A stretch of DNA of 38,285 nucleotides from Hymenobacter sp. H14-R3 (GCF_030063445.1 NZ_JASITD010000033.1:1-38285), one strand, 5' to 3'. Counted from the first letter of the stretch, positions 24,109 through 32,908 are shown. Numbers and translations are program-made. Notes: a model not told the origin generated them from the letters alone.

Positions 24109-24288
24109 ATGAAAGCTTCCCGAGGGTTCTACCTGATTTTGCTGCTCGAACGGCTGGTGTGGGGCCTCATCCCGGCGGCCGTGGTAGTGGCCCTGGTGCT
24201 GGCCGGCCGCCCAAGCGGCGGGGCGGCGGCCGCAACATCGCCAGCCACTCCTTCAGGGCAAGGAGATAGCCGCGCGCACCAGCCGTAG
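24109..24288 (+). CDS. small single-span membrane protein ahead of coxB
   Basis: A 59-codon frame, MKASRGFYLILLLERLVWGL then IPAAVVVALVLAGRPSGG, followed by a short Ala/Ser/Gly tail. It has one clear membrane span (about residues 7-33) and a basic start, so the N-terminus should be inside. It lies 66 bases after a good promoter and about 200 before coxB, in the same direction. I do not recognise a family. Small membrane subunits are common in oxidase operons, so a role in oxidase assembly or stability is possible. The alternative is a chance frame in a leader. Confidence 0.45.
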   Translation: MKASRGFYLILLLERLVWGLIPAAVVVALVLAGRPSGGAAAATSPATPSGQGDSRAHQP

Positions 24289-24491
24289 TCGCCGGCGACC
24301 TGACGGATGTCATCCGCTGCGGGGTGCTTCGTCATGGGTAGGCGGCCCACTAACCGGGAGCTTTGCCCAGCGCCCTCGGAGCCTTCCGCCAACTCCCTTA
24401 TAAACGTGCGCCCCGAAGCCCGTTGGCTGCCCGCCATGCCGGCGGGCGGGCCTGCTGCTGCCCCCACCAAACTACTGATTACCGCTCTATT

Positions 24492-25589
24492 ATGACCGTA
24501 TTCATTGTCTTTCTGATACTTGCGCTGCTGCTGCTGGTGTTCGGGCTGCTCTTCCGGCTCCAGATTCTCACGTCCATTTTTTCCGGCGAATCCACCCGCG
24601 ACATTGGGCCGGGCAACCGCATCAATGCCAGCCTGATGCTGGTATTTCTGGTGGGGGGCGGCGGCTGGCTGGTCTGGTCGGCCGTGAGCAGCTACGCGCG
24701 CCTGAACGTGCCGGTGGCCTCGGTCCACGGCGGGGCCATCGACCGGCTGTTCTGGGTCACGATGGGCATTTTGGGCGTGGCGTTCGTGCTGGTGCAGGTG
24801 TTTCTGTTTGGCTACGCTTTCAAGTACCGGTACAAGGAAGGGCAGCGGGCTTATTTCTACTCCCACAACAACAGACTGGAGGTTGTCTGGACCCTGATTC
24901 CGGCCATTGTGTTTGCCGCCCTGGTATTTACGGGCTGGAAGCAGTGGACCCGCATTACGGGGCCGGCCCCCAAAAACGCGGTGGTGCTGGAGGTGATGGG
25001 CAAGCAGTTCAACTGGCTGGTGCGCTACCCCGGCCGCGACCTCAAGCTGGGCGTGGTGAACTACCGGCTGATTGACGCGGCCAATGACTGGGGCTTCGAC
25101 CTCAGCGATAAAGCGGGCCGCGACGACTTCATGGCCAGCGAGATACACGTGCCCAAGGGCGTGCCGGTGCTGCTCAAGATTCGCTCGCGCGACGTGCTGC
25201 ACTCGGTATATATGCCGCAGTTCCGGCTTCAGATGTACGCCGTGCCGGGCATGCCCACGCGGTTCTGGTTTACGCCCACCGTAAGCACCGACGAGATGCG
25301 CGCCAAGCTGGGCAAGCCCAATTTCAACTACGAGCTGGCCTGCAACCAGGTGTGCGGCAGCAGCCACTTCGCCATGAAAATGATTGTGGTGGTAGACGAG
25401 CCCGACGACTACGTGGCCTGGTTTGCCGCCCAGTCGCCAGTATCCCAGAATGCGGACCTGCTGGCGTCTTACCAGCAAATGAGCCGGCAGACCGGCCTGG
25501 GCCAGGGCGGTAGCCGCGGGGCCCGCACCGCCGCCATTGCCGAAACCGGCGAGCTGCCGGCCCCGCCGCCCGCCCGGGCTACGCTGTAA
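24492..25589 (+). CDS. coxB: cytochrome c oxidase subunit II
   Basis: A 365-residue subunit II carrying the binuclear CuA centre that takes electrons from cytochrome c. Unlike the usual two spans there are four hydrophobic N-terminal segments: VFIVFLILALLLLVFGLLF, MLVFLVGGGGWLVW, VTMGILGVAFVLVQVFLFGY and VVWTLIPAIVFAALVFTGW; extended subunit II proteins of this kind occur in Bacteroidota. The CuA ligands are His237 (DVLHSVYMPQ) and the CNQVCGSSHFAMKM motif (Cys284, Cys288, His292, Met295). No fused cytochrome c domain follows. The ATG at 24492 begins the hydrophobic sequence; earlier in-frame starts (24363) add a non-family leader. coxA starts 29 bases downstream. Confidence 0.92.
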   Translation: MTVFIVFLILALLLLVFGLLFRLQILTSIFSGESTRDIGPGNRINASLMLVFLVGGGGWLVWSAVSSYARLNVPVASVHGGAIDRLFWVTMGILGVAFVLVQVFLFGYAFKYRYKEGQRAYFYSHNNRLEVVWTLIPAIVFAALVFTGWKQWTRITGPAPKNAVVLEVMGKQFNWLVRYPGRDLKLGVVNYRLIDAANDWGFDLSDKAGRDDFMASEIHVPKGVPVLLKIRSRDVLHSVYMPQFRLQMYAVPGMPTRFWFTPTVSTDEMRAKLGKPNFNYELACNQVCGSSHFAMKMIVVVDEPDDYVAWFAAQSPVSQNADLLASYQQMSRQTGLGQGGSRGARTAAIAETGELPAPPPARATL

Positions 25590-25618
25590 CCAGGAGTTTG
25601 CCCTTGCCTTGTCTTTTT

Positions 25619-27496
25619 ATGGATATCAACCTTTCCCCCGGCCTACCCTCCTCCGCAGGCGGGGCCCTGCCCACGCCGGCCCGGCCGGTGGTGCCCGCCG
25701 TCGAGCGCGCCCACATCCACGAACACCACGAGCACCCCGAGCAGCACTGGCTGTTTCGCTACGTGTTCAGCCAGGACCACAAGGTTATTGCCAAGCAGTT
25801 TCTGGTTACGGGCATGTTCTGGGCCCTGGTGGGCGGGGCGCTGTCCTCGCTGTTTCGGCTGCAGCTGGGCTGGCCCGAGGGTACCATGGAGTGGCTTAAG
25901 CCCCTGCTGGGCAAGTGGATAGAGGGCGGCAAGCTGAGCCCCGAGTTTTACCTGGGCCTGGTAACGCTGCACGGCACCATCATGGTGTTTTTCGTGCTCA
26001 CGGCGGGGCTCAGCGGCACGTTTTCCAACTTCCTGATTCCCTTGCAGATTGGGGCCCGCGACATGGCCTCGGGCTTCATGAACATGCTCTCGTACTGGTT
26101 TTTCTTCTTGTCGAGCGTCATCATGTTCTCGTCCCTGTTTATCGAAACCGGGCCGGCGGCCTCGGGCTGGACGATTTATCCGCCGCTCTCGGCCCTGCCG
26201 CAGGCCATTTCGGGCTCGGGCCTGGGCATGACGCTCTGGCTGGTGAGCATGGCCATTTTCATTGTGTCGCAGCTGCTGGGCAGCGTCAACTACATCGCCA
26301 CCATCATCAACCTGCGCACCCGGGGCATGAGCATGACCAAGCTACCGCTCACCATCTGGGCGTTTATGCTCACGGCGGTGCTGGGCACGCTCTCGTTTCC
26401 GGTGCTGCTGTCTGCCTGCCTGCTGCTGGTGTTCGACCGCTCGTTCGGCACCTCGTTCTTCCTCTCCGACATCTACATTGCCGGGCAGGCGCTGCACAAC
26501 GAGGGTGGCTCGCCGGTGCTGTTTCAGCACTTGTTCTGGTTTTTGGGCCACCCCGAGGTGTACATCATCATCATGCCGGCCATGGGCATTGTGTCGGAAG
26601 TGATGGCTACTAATGCCCGCAAGCCCATTTTCGGCTACCGGGCCATGATTGGCTCGCTGCTGGGCATTTCGCTGCTCTCGTTCGTGGTGTGGGGCCACCA
26701 CATGTTCGTGACGGGTATGAACCCCTTCCTGGGCTCGGTATTCGTATTTCTGACGCTGATGATTGCCGTGCCCTCGGCCGTGAAGACGTTTAACTGGCTG
26801 GCCACGCTCTGGCGGGGCAATATCCGCTTCACGGCGGCCATGCTCTTCAGCATCGGCTTCGTGAGCCTGTTTGTGTCGGGGGGCCTCACGGGCATTGTGC
26901 TGGGCAACGCCTCGCTCGATATTCAGATGCACAACACCTACTTTCTGGTGGCCCACTTTCACCTGGTGATGGGCTCGGCGGCCATGTTTGGCATGTTTGC
27001 CGGCATCTACCACTGGTTTCCGAAGATGTTTGGGCGCATGATGAACGAGCCGCTGGGCTACGTGCACTTCTGGCTCACGCTCACCGGGGCCTACCTCACC
27101 TTCGTGCCAATGCACTACATCGGCATTGCCGGCTTCCCACGCCGCTACTACTCCTGGACGGGCTTCGACATGTTCTCGCAGTTTGCCGACATGAACAAGT
27201 TTATCTCCGTGGCGGCCATCGCCGTGTTCTTCGCCCAGTTCATCTTCCTGTTCAACTTCTTCTACAGCATCTGGCGGGGCCGCCGCGCCACCCAGAACCC
27301 CTGGCACGCAAACACCCTGGAGTGGACCACGCCCATCGAGCTTGGCCACGGCAACTGGCCCGGCGAGATTCCGGCCGTGTACCGCTGGCCCTACGACTAC
27401 AGCAAGCCCGGTGCCGAAGCCGACTTCATCCCGCAGACCGTCCCGTTCTCGCAAACGGCCTCCTCCAACCAGCCCTACGAAAAAGAATTGGAATAA
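25619..27496 (+). CDS. coxA: cytochrome c oxidase subunit I
   Basis: A 625-residue haem-copper oxidase catalytic subunit with twelve or more spans. The active site is intact: WFLGHPEVYIIIMPAMG with CuB ligand His311 and cross-linked Tyr315, GHHMFVTGM with His360 and His361, and HNTYFLVAHFHLVMG with haem ligands His446 and His448. The glutamate of GHPEVY is typical of A-type oxidases, which pump protons. A soluble N-terminal extension of about 50 residues rich in His and Glu (VERAHIHEHHEHPEQHW) precedes the first span. Start at 25619 follows coxB by 29 bases, so the two are cotranscribed. Subunit III and haem O/A synthesis genes are not in the window. Confidence 0.95.
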   Translation: MDINLSPGLPSSAGGALPTPARPVVPAVERAHIHEHHEHPEQHWLFRYVFSQDHKVIAKQFLVTGMFWALVGGALSSLFRLQLGWPEGTMEWLKPLLGKWIEGGKLSPEFYLGLVTLHGTIMVFFVLTAGLSGTFSNFLIPLQIGARDMASGFMNMLSYWFFFLSSVIMFSSLFIETGPAASGWTIYPPLSALPQAISGSGLGMTLWLVSMAIFIVSQLLGSVNYIATIINLRTRGMSMTKLPLTIWAFMLTAVLGTLSFPVLLSACLLLVFDRSFGTSFFLSDIYIAGQALHNEGGSPVLFQHLFWFLGHPEVYIIIMPAMGIVSEVMATNARKPIFGYRAMIGSLLGISLLSFVVWGHHMFVTGMNPFLGSVFVFLTLMIAVPSAVKTFNWLATLWRGNIRFTAAMLFSIGFVSLFVSGGLTGIVLGNASLDIQMHNTYFLVAHFHLVMGSAAMFGMFAGIYHWFPKMFGRMMNEPLGYVHFWLTLTGAYLTFVPMHYIGIAGFPRRYYSWTGFDMFSQFADMNKFISVAAIAVFFAQFIFLFNFFYSIWRGRRATQNPWHANTLEWTTPIELGHGNWPGEIPAVYRWPYDYSKPGAEADFIPQTVPFSQTASSNQPYEKELE

Positions 27497-27514
27497 GCCC
27501 CGGCCCCCGCCACT

Positions 27515-27536
27515 GGCAAGCGAAAGCTTACCCTAC
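27515..27536. repeat. partial copy of the 18.2-kb inverted-repeat element
   Basis: These 22 bases match 18229-18250 with one change and lie in the 71-base gap between coxA and the DUF983 gene. Only one arm is present, so it is a solitary half of the dispersed repeat. Confidence 0.6.
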
Positions 27537-27567
27537 ACCTCGGCTGCACAAGTCTCCTCCTCTCATT

Positions 27568-28008
27568 ATGGCTACTACTTCGTCTTCGCCGCTGGCTTTC
27601 GTGGCCCAGCGGTGCCCGCGCTGCCACCAGGGCCGCGTGTTCGAAACGTCGGCTTTCAGCCCCCGCTTCCAGCAGATGCACACCAGCTGCCCGGCCTGCG
27701 GGCTGCACTACGAGCCCGAGCCCGGCTTCTACTGGGGCGCCATGTACATCAGCTACGCCTTTTCGATGGCCATTGTGGTAGCCGTGGGCATTGCCGTGTT
27801 TGTGCTGGGCCACGACCCGGAGGCCTGGGTCTACATCCTGGCCGTGACCCTGACCACCATCCTGCTGGTGCCACTCTCGTTCCGCTACTCGCGCATGGTG
27901 ATGCTCTACCTGTTTGCGGGCTTCGACTACGACCCGGCCGTGGCGGCGGAAGTAGCCAGCCGCCCCACGGCGGCCCCGCCACTGCCCGCGCCGGAGCTCG
28001 TCGGCTGA
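27568..28008 (+). CDS. DUF983 family membrane protein
   Basis: A 146-residue protein with two zinc-finger-like cysteine pairs near its start (QRCPRCHQGRVFE and SCPACGLHYEPEPG) followed by two membrane spans (YISYAFSMAIVVAVGIAVFV and VYILAVTLTTILLVPLSF). This is the DUF983 layout. In many genomes DUF983 genes neighbour cytochrome oxidase genes, as here between coxA and cydA, so an oxidase assembly role has been suggested; the biochemical function is unknown. The final 20 residues are Ala/Pro-rich. ATG at 27568 is the natural start. Confidence 0.88.
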   Translation: MATTSSSPLAFVAQRCPRCHQGRVFETSAFSPRFQQMHTSCPACGLHYEPEPGFYWGAMYISYAFSMAIVVAVGIAVFVLGHDPEAWVYILAVTLTTILLVPLSFRYSRMVMLYLFAGFDYDPAVAAEVASRPTAAPPLPAPELVG

Positions 28009-28077
28009 TAAGTAAAATATTTGATTATCAGTTAGTAAGGCTTCTGTTTACAGGTCTGCTTCCCTACCCCCACTACC

Positions 28078-29517
28078 ATGTCCGTTGAAATTCTGGCCCG
28101 CGTCCAGTTTGCCTTCACCATTGCCTTCCACTACATCTACCCGCCGCTCAGCATTGGGCTGGGCGTGGTACTGGTCATTATGGAAGGCATGTTTTTGAAG
28201 ACGCGCAACCCCATGTACGAGCAGCTCACGCGGTTCTGGATTCGCATTTTCGCCCTCATCTTCGGCATCGGCGTGGCCACGGGCATCGTGATGGAGTTTG
28301 AGTTTGGCACCAACTGGGCCACCTACTCGCGCTACGTAGGCGACATTTTCGGCTCGGCGCTGGCGGCGGAGGGCATTTTCGCCTTCGCCCTGGAATCGGG
28401 CTTTTTGGGCATTCTGCTCTTTGGCTGGCACCGGGTGTCGCCGCGGGTGCACTTTTTTGCCACGGTAATGGTGGCGCTGGGCTCCATGTTTTCGGCCGTC
28501 TGGATTGTGGTGGCCAACTCGTGGCAGCAAACGCCGGCCGGCTTTCACATTGTGGGTTCGGGCCTCACGGCGCGGGCCGAAGTCACCGACTTCTGGGCCA
28601 TGGTCTTCAACCCGAGCAGCGTCGACCGGCTCTCGCACGCCATCATCGGCTCGTTTCTGGCCGGCTCATTCCTGGTGCTGAGCGTGAGCGCCTGGTACCT
28701 GCTCAAAGGCCGGTTTGTGGAAAGCTCGAAGGCGGCATTCAAGATTGCGCTGGCCGTGGCCACGGTGTCGGGGCTGGGGCAGCTCTTTACCGGCCACCAC
28801 TCGGCCAACGGCGTGGCCGTGAACCAGCCCGCCAAGCTGGCCGCCTTCGAGGGCCACTACGCCGCCGCCGCGCCGGCCGATATGTATTTGCTGGGTTGGG
28901 TCGATACTAAGACTCATAAAGTCAGCGGATTAAGTATTCCCGGCGGACTAAGCTTCCTGCTGCACCAGGATTTCAAGGCCCCCGTGCGCGGGCTCAACAG
29001 CTTCCGGCCCGAGGACCGGCCGCCGGTCAATTTCGTGTTCCAGACCTACCATGTAATGGTGGCCATCGGCCTGGCGCTCATTGGCCTCACGCTGCTGGCC
29101 AGCTGGCTGCTGTGGCGGGGCCGGCTCTGGCAGTCGCGCTGGCTGCTGAGCGTGTTTGTGGCGGCCGTGCTGCTGCCCCAGCTTGGCAACCAGGTGGGCT
29201 GGTACTCGGCCGAAGTGGGCCGCCAACCCTGGGTGGTGTACGGGCTGCTGCGCACCTCGCACGCGCTGTCCAAGGCCGTGACGGCGGGCCAGGTTTGGTT
29301 TTCGCTGATATTGTTCACGCTGGTGTACGCCCTGCTCTTCGCCCTGTTTCTGTATTTGCTCAACAAGAAAATTCAGCACGGCCCCGGCGACGAAGCCCCG
29401 AACACGGACGACGCAGATGGGCACCTCTCGCCTGCGTCCAAGCGCAACAACCCCGTCATTTCGCACGAGGCGCCGGCCGCTTCGGCCGCCGCGCTCAGCC
29501 ACGTTTCCGACCTGTAA
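28078..29517 (+). CDS. cydA: cytochrome bd-type quinol oxidase subunit I
   Basis: A 479-residue subunit I that carries haems b558, b595 and d and oxidises quinol to reduce oxygen without proton pumping. His18 (FAFTIAFHYIYPP) corresponds to a haem b595/d ligand, and GVATGIVMEFEFGTNWATYS and GQLFTGHHSANGVAVNQPAK are conserved. GNQVGWYSAEVGRQPWVVYG, with its GRQPW block, closes the quinol-oxidising region. The Q-loop is short, as in the CIO-like branch. The C-terminal tail after residue 440 is hydrophilic and variable. cydB starts 12 bases on. bd oxidases tolerate sulfide, cyanide and nitric oxide, relevant next to a sulfide-processing island. Confidence 0.94.
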   Translation: MSVEILARVQFAFTIAFHYIYPPLSIGLGVVLVIMEGMFLKTRNPMYEQLTRFWIRIFALIFGIGVATGIVMEFEFGTNWATYSRYVGDIFGSALAAEGIFAFALESGFLGILLFGWHRVSPRVHFFATVMVALGSMFSAVWIVVANSWQQTPAGFHIVGSGLTARAEVTDFWAMVFNPSSVDRLSHAIIGSFLAGSFLVLSVSAWYLLKGRFVESSKAAFKIALAVATVSGLGQLFTGHHSANGVAVNQPAKLAAFEGHYAAAAPADMYLLGWVDTKTHKVSGLSIPGGLSFLLHQDFKAPVRGLNSFRPEDRPPVNFVFQTYHVMVAIGLALIGLTLLASWLLWRGRLWQSRWLLSVFVAAVLLPQLGNQVGWYSAEVGRQPWVVYGLLRTSHALSKAVTAGQVWFSLILFTLVYALLFALFLYLLNKKIQHGPGDEAPNTDDADGHLSPASKRNNPVISHEAPAASAAALSHVSDL

Positions 29518-29529
29518 CTCTTCCCGGCT

Positions 29530-30564
29530 ATGACAACTTTTCTGGGCCTTGACTTGGCGGTGTGGTGGTTTTTGGTGGTGGGGGCCGTGTTTACGGGCTA
29601 CGCCGTGCTCGACGGCTTCGACCTGGGCGCGGGGGCCATTCACATGTTTTTCAAACGGGAAGAAAGCCGGCGGGTGGCCCTCAACGCCATCGGGCCGGTG
29701 TGGGACGGCAACGAGGTGTGGCTCGTCATTGGCGGGGGCACGCTGTTCGCGGGCTTCCCGGTGGTGTACGGCACGGTGTTTTCGGCGTTTTACGTGCCGT
29801 TTATGCTGTTTCTGGTGGCGCTCATCTTCCGGGCCATTTCCATCGAATTCCGCAGCAAGGAGAAAATGGGCTGGTGGCACAAAATGTGGGACTGGAGCTA
29901 CTCGGTGGCCAGCATTGTGGTGGCCCTGAGCCTGGGCGTGGTGCTGGGCAACATCATTCAGGGCCTGCCCATTGGGGCCGACCGCGAGTTTCACGGCAAC
30001 TGGCTTTCCTTCCTGAACCCCTACGCCCTGCTGGTGGGCCTGACTACGGTGGCCCTGTTTGCCCAGCATGGCGCGGTGTACCTGCTGCTCAAAACCGAGA
30101 ACCGCATTTTTACGCGCCTCACCCTCATTGTGCGCCAGACGCTGCGCGTGTTCACTGGGCTGTATTTACTGCTTTCGGTGGCTACGCTCTGGTACGTACC
30201 GCATATGCTGCGCGTGTTTCTGGCCCAGCCCTGGCTGTTTGCCGTGCCGCTGCTCACGCTGGGGCTGGTACTCAGCATTGGGCGGCTGGTGCGGCGGCGG
30301 CGCTACTTCCCGGCCTTCCTCTGCTCGGGCAGCATTGCGGCCATGCTGCTGCTGACGGTGGCGGCCGGCCTGTTTCCGGTGCTGGTGCGCTCTACCCTTA
30401 ACCCAGCCTGGAGCCTCACGATTTACAATGCGGCCTCGTCGCATAAGTCGCTGGGTATCATGCTCACTATTGCCGCCATCGGTATACCGCTGGTGGCTAC
30501 CTACACGGGCTTCGTGTTTTGGGTATTTCGCGGTAAGGTGCGCCTCGACGACGCGAGCTATTAG
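29530..30564 (+). CDS. cydB: cytochrome bd-type quinol oxidase subunit II
   Basis: A 344-residue subunit II with eight or nine spans. The N-terminal signature VLDGFDLGAGAIHMFF (about 25-40) and GPVWDGNEVWLVIGGGTLFAGFP (about 57-79) are family hallmarks, and IEFRSKEKMGWWHKMWDW follows; the start MTTFLGLDLAVWWFLVVGAV is typical. No CydX-like small ORF was identified after it. The gene follows cydA by 12 bases and ends before a GC-rich gap and a peroxiredoxin gene with its own start region. Both subunits appear intact, so the enzyme should function. Confidence 0.94.
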   Translation: MTTFLGLDLAVWWFLVVGAVFTGYAVLDGFDLGAGAIHMFFKREESRRVALNAIGPVWDGNEVWLVIGGGTLFAGFPVVYGTVFSAFYVPFMLFLVALIFRAISIEFRSKEKMGWWHKMWDWSYSVASIVVALSLGVVLGNIIQGLPIGADREFHGNWLSFLNPYALLVGLTTVALFAQHGAVYLLLKTENRIFTRLTLIVRQTLRVFTGLYLLLSVATLWYVPHMLRVFLAQPWLFAVPLLTLGLVLSIGRLVRRRRYFPAFLCSGSIAAMLLLTVAAGLFPVLVRSTLNPAWSLTIYNAASSHKSLGIMLTIAAIGIPLVATYTGFVFWVFRGKVRLDDASY

Positions 30565-30741
30565 CTCTGGTGGCCCCCGGCCGCTTCACTTTTCCCTTTA
30601 GTCGGCCGCCAACCCGCGCCTGGGCTAGCGCCTTGCGCCGACGCCGGGCTGCCCGCTGCGTTAGTTGTCCGCGCCGCTTCGGCGCGGGTGTATTCCACTC
30701 CCTCGGCGCACCTGCTGCGCCGAATTTTTCCACCTTTTACA

Positions 30742-31398
30742 ATGGATATGTCCGCCACGCCCCAGATTTCAATGCCCAGTATCGGCTCCCCCGCGCCCGA
30801 TTTTGAAGCGCTGAGCACCACCGGCCCCCTCAAGTTCTCAGACTTTGCGCCCGGCAAGTGGGTCGTATTCTTTTCGCACCCGGCCGACTTCACGCCCGTT
30901 TGCACTACCGAGCTGAGCGGCTTTGCGGCGCGGCAGGCCGAGTTCGCGGCCCTCAATACCGAGCTGCTGGGCCTGAGCATCGACAGCATTCACGCGCACA
31001 TTGCCTGGGTCAACAACGTGCGCGAGAAAAGCGGCGTGTACTTCCGCTTCCCCATCATTGCCGATATCGACATGAAGGTGGCCCACCTCTACGGTATGCT
31101 GCAGCCCGGAGCCAGCGAAACCGCCGCCGTGCGGGCCGTCTTTTTCATCGACCCCAGCCACACCATTCGCCTCATCATGTACTACCCCATGAGCGTGGGC
31201 CGCAACCTCGACGAGATGCTGCGCTGCCTGGAAGCGCTGCAATTCAGCGATGAGCACAGGGTATCGCTGCCCCTGGGCTGGCAGCCCGGCGGCAAAGTGA
31301 TTCTGCCCGCCCCCAAAACCCTGGACCAGCTCGATGCCCGCCTGGCCGATGAGTCGGTGGAAAAGATGGACTTCTACCTGGCCCTCAAACGCATGTAG
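30742..31398 (+). CDS. 1-Cys peroxiredoxin (Prx6-like)
   Basis: A 218-residue peroxiredoxin of the Prx6 group, which reduces hydrogen peroxide and organic peroxides. The active loop is FFSHPADFTPVCTTELSG with peroxidatic Cys54 and the nearby Thr and Pro of the PxxxTxxC set; later motifs RAVFFIDPSHTIR and LPLGWQPGGKVILP, and the extended C-terminal domain (about 160-218), are those of the Prx6 type. A further cysteine (EMLRCLEAL) is not in a usual resolving position. The ATG at 30742 is preferred over 30688, whose extra codons are not conserved; 30748 is also possible. The gene is alone, and no signal peptide is seen, so it is cytosolic. Confidence 0.9.
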   Translation: MDMSATPQISMPSIGSPAPDFEALSTTGPLKFSDFAPGKWVVFFSHPADFTPVCTTELSGFAARQAEFAALNTELLGLSIDSIHAHIAWVNNVREKSGVYFRFPIIADIDMKVAHLYGMLQPGASETAAVRAVFFIDPSHTIRLIMYYPMSVGRNLDEMLRCLEALQFSDEHRVSLPLGWQPGGKVILPAPKTLDQLDARLADESVEKMDFYLALKRM

Positions 31399-31532
31399 CG
31401 ATAGGCAAGCTGGGGCCCAAAGGGGCCAGTTGGAAATCGGACCTGCGGAAGCCACATGAAAAAAGGTTAGTATGAAACTTAATTCAGACGCAGATTAACG
31501 TTCTAATCGCCCATCCCTAATCCCACCCAGCC

Positions 31533-31863
31533 ATGACGAAAGCACCCGATTTTCACCACCAGCTGCTCGTGGTGAGCGGCGGCAACGCCGGCCTCTCGGT
31601 AGCGGCCCAGCTGCCGCTGGCCGACCCCGCCCTCGACGTCGCCATTCTGGAACCCGCCACCAAGCACTACTGCCAGCCCGCCTGGACGCTGGTGGGCGGC
31701 GGGGCCTACGATATCAAGGATACCGAGCGGGCCGAAGGTGACTACAGGATTAAGGACGCGGCCGCCACCTTCGAGCCCGAGGCCAACACAGTGGTGACCG
31801 CCAGCGGCCAGCGCCTGACCTACGACTACCTGATGGTGTGCCCCGGCATTTAGCTGGATTGGG
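31533..31863 (+). pseudogene. sulfide:quinone oxidoreductase N-terminal remnant, cut by IS3
   Basis: The 106-codon frame starts with a flavoprotein dinucleotide fold (QLLVVSGGNAGLSVAAQL; the first glycine is serine), then VAILEPATKHYCQPAWTLVG, and IKDAAATFEPEANTVVTASG, all typical of SQR of the mitochondrial-like type. It ends in YLMVCPGI followed by TAG and LDW; in relatives this is GIQLDW, so a C-to-T change of CAG made the stop. Ten bases later an IS3 element begins (31864). The rest of SQR, including the quinone site, is absent after the element. SQR oxidises sulfide to persulfide, which would feed CstB; this copy is dead. Confidence 0.82.
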
Positions 31864-31938
31864 TGTCTTGTCCGGCTAAACGTTGACAGGAACAAGGCAC
31901 GGGCCCCGTTCGGACTTTCCGGCGGGGCTTTTGGCTTG

Positions 31939-32560
31939 CTAATGGACTTGGTTAGGAGTTAAGTAGTTCAGGGCCAGGTGAGGGCGCTCCTCGTTGTGGA
32001 GGCAGACGGCCTGCTTGGCCAGCAGCCGAGCCTGGGCCAGGTCGGCGGGCAGCAGAAACAGGACTTCATCTTTCAGGATGCCGTTGACCCGCTCGGCCAG
32101 CGCATTCTGGTAACAATCGTAGCCGTCCATCATGGAGCAGCGCCACTGCGCCTGGCCCAGGGTCAGCTGGTGGGCATCGGAGCAATACTGGCTGCCCCGG
32201 TCGGAGTGCGCTTGCGGGGCACCAGCAGCTGCTGGCCCCGCAAGAGGGGGAAGAGCGCATTGCGCCCGCAGGTCACCCCCTTGGCCCGCAGGCGAGGGCC
32301 AATTTTGTGCAGCAACTTGCGCGTGCCCAGCCGGGGCAGCTGGCTGCGCACGGCCCGCACCTCAACCAGCACCTGTTCGGCGCGGGCGACTTGCTGGTGC
32401 GCACGGGCGCCACGTTGGTAGAAGCTCTACCGGCTCACGCCGTAGAGCTGGCAGCTGCGCTCCACACCTACTTTTTTGTCGTGCGCCAGCCGGGAAACGG
32501 CCGGCGAAAAGACTTTTTTGGCAGGGGGATGCCGTGGTCCTCCTCCACCACTTGAAGCAT
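31939..32560 (-). pseudogene. IS3 transposase orfB, frameshifted and internally deleted
   Basis: The frame at 31939-32215 encodes AHSDRGSQYC with the second catalytic aspartate, MMDGYDCYQNALAERVNGIL with the catalytic glutamate and LHNEERPHLALNYLTP, the rve C-terminal motif. Further upstream another frame (32163-32372) gives RAVRSQLPRLGTRKLLHKI and GRNALFPLLRGQQLLVPRKR, the start of orfB. Between them the part with the first aspartate is missing. With this deletion and frame change the transposase cannot act. Confidence 0.78.
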
Positions 32561-32632
32561 CGTGCGCAGGAGCAGGCTCAGGTCCTGCTCATTCTTTAAC
32601 TGCTTGGTATGTAGCTGTTTCTGGTCGCGCAG

Positions 32633-32908
32633 CTACGCCTTCAGCTCTTTGATGCGCTGCTCCGGAATCTGCTCCACGGCCGGGACGGAGCCGGGGAAAA
32701 TGGGCCCGGCCTGCTGAAAGGTGGTGAAGTGAGTCGCATACCTGCGACACCAGACCAGCACGGTGGAGTGGCCCTGGATGCCGTAGCGACGCTGGGCTTG
32801 TTTTTTGCTGAGCTCGCCGCGGGCGACCTCGCCGACCACGGTCAATTTAAAGGCCAGGCTGTAGCCGCGCTGGCTGCGCTTAACTCTTTGCGATTCGGGG
32901 GCTTGCAT
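32633..32908 (-). pseudogene. IS3 transposase orfA (helix-turn-helix), prematurely ended
   Basis: The 91-residue frame has SQRGYSLAFKLTVVGEVARG and ELSKKQAQRRYGIQGHSTVL, the IS3/IS911 helix-turn-helix, followed by VLVWCRRYATHF. It ends KELKA-TAG, beyond which the frame continues LRDQKQLHTKQLKNEQDLS, so the TAG probably replaced a CAG. Normally a leucine-zipper-like region and a programmed frameshift lead into orfB; here these are broken. Confidence 0.7.

Noticed and set aside
26342..27454. Long minus-strand frame opposite coxA
   Set aside because: Shadow of the membrane protein gene; charged low-complexity translation.
28948..30069. Minus-strand frame opposite cydA/cydB
   Set aside because: Crosses two well-supported plus-strand genes and has no recognisable sequence.
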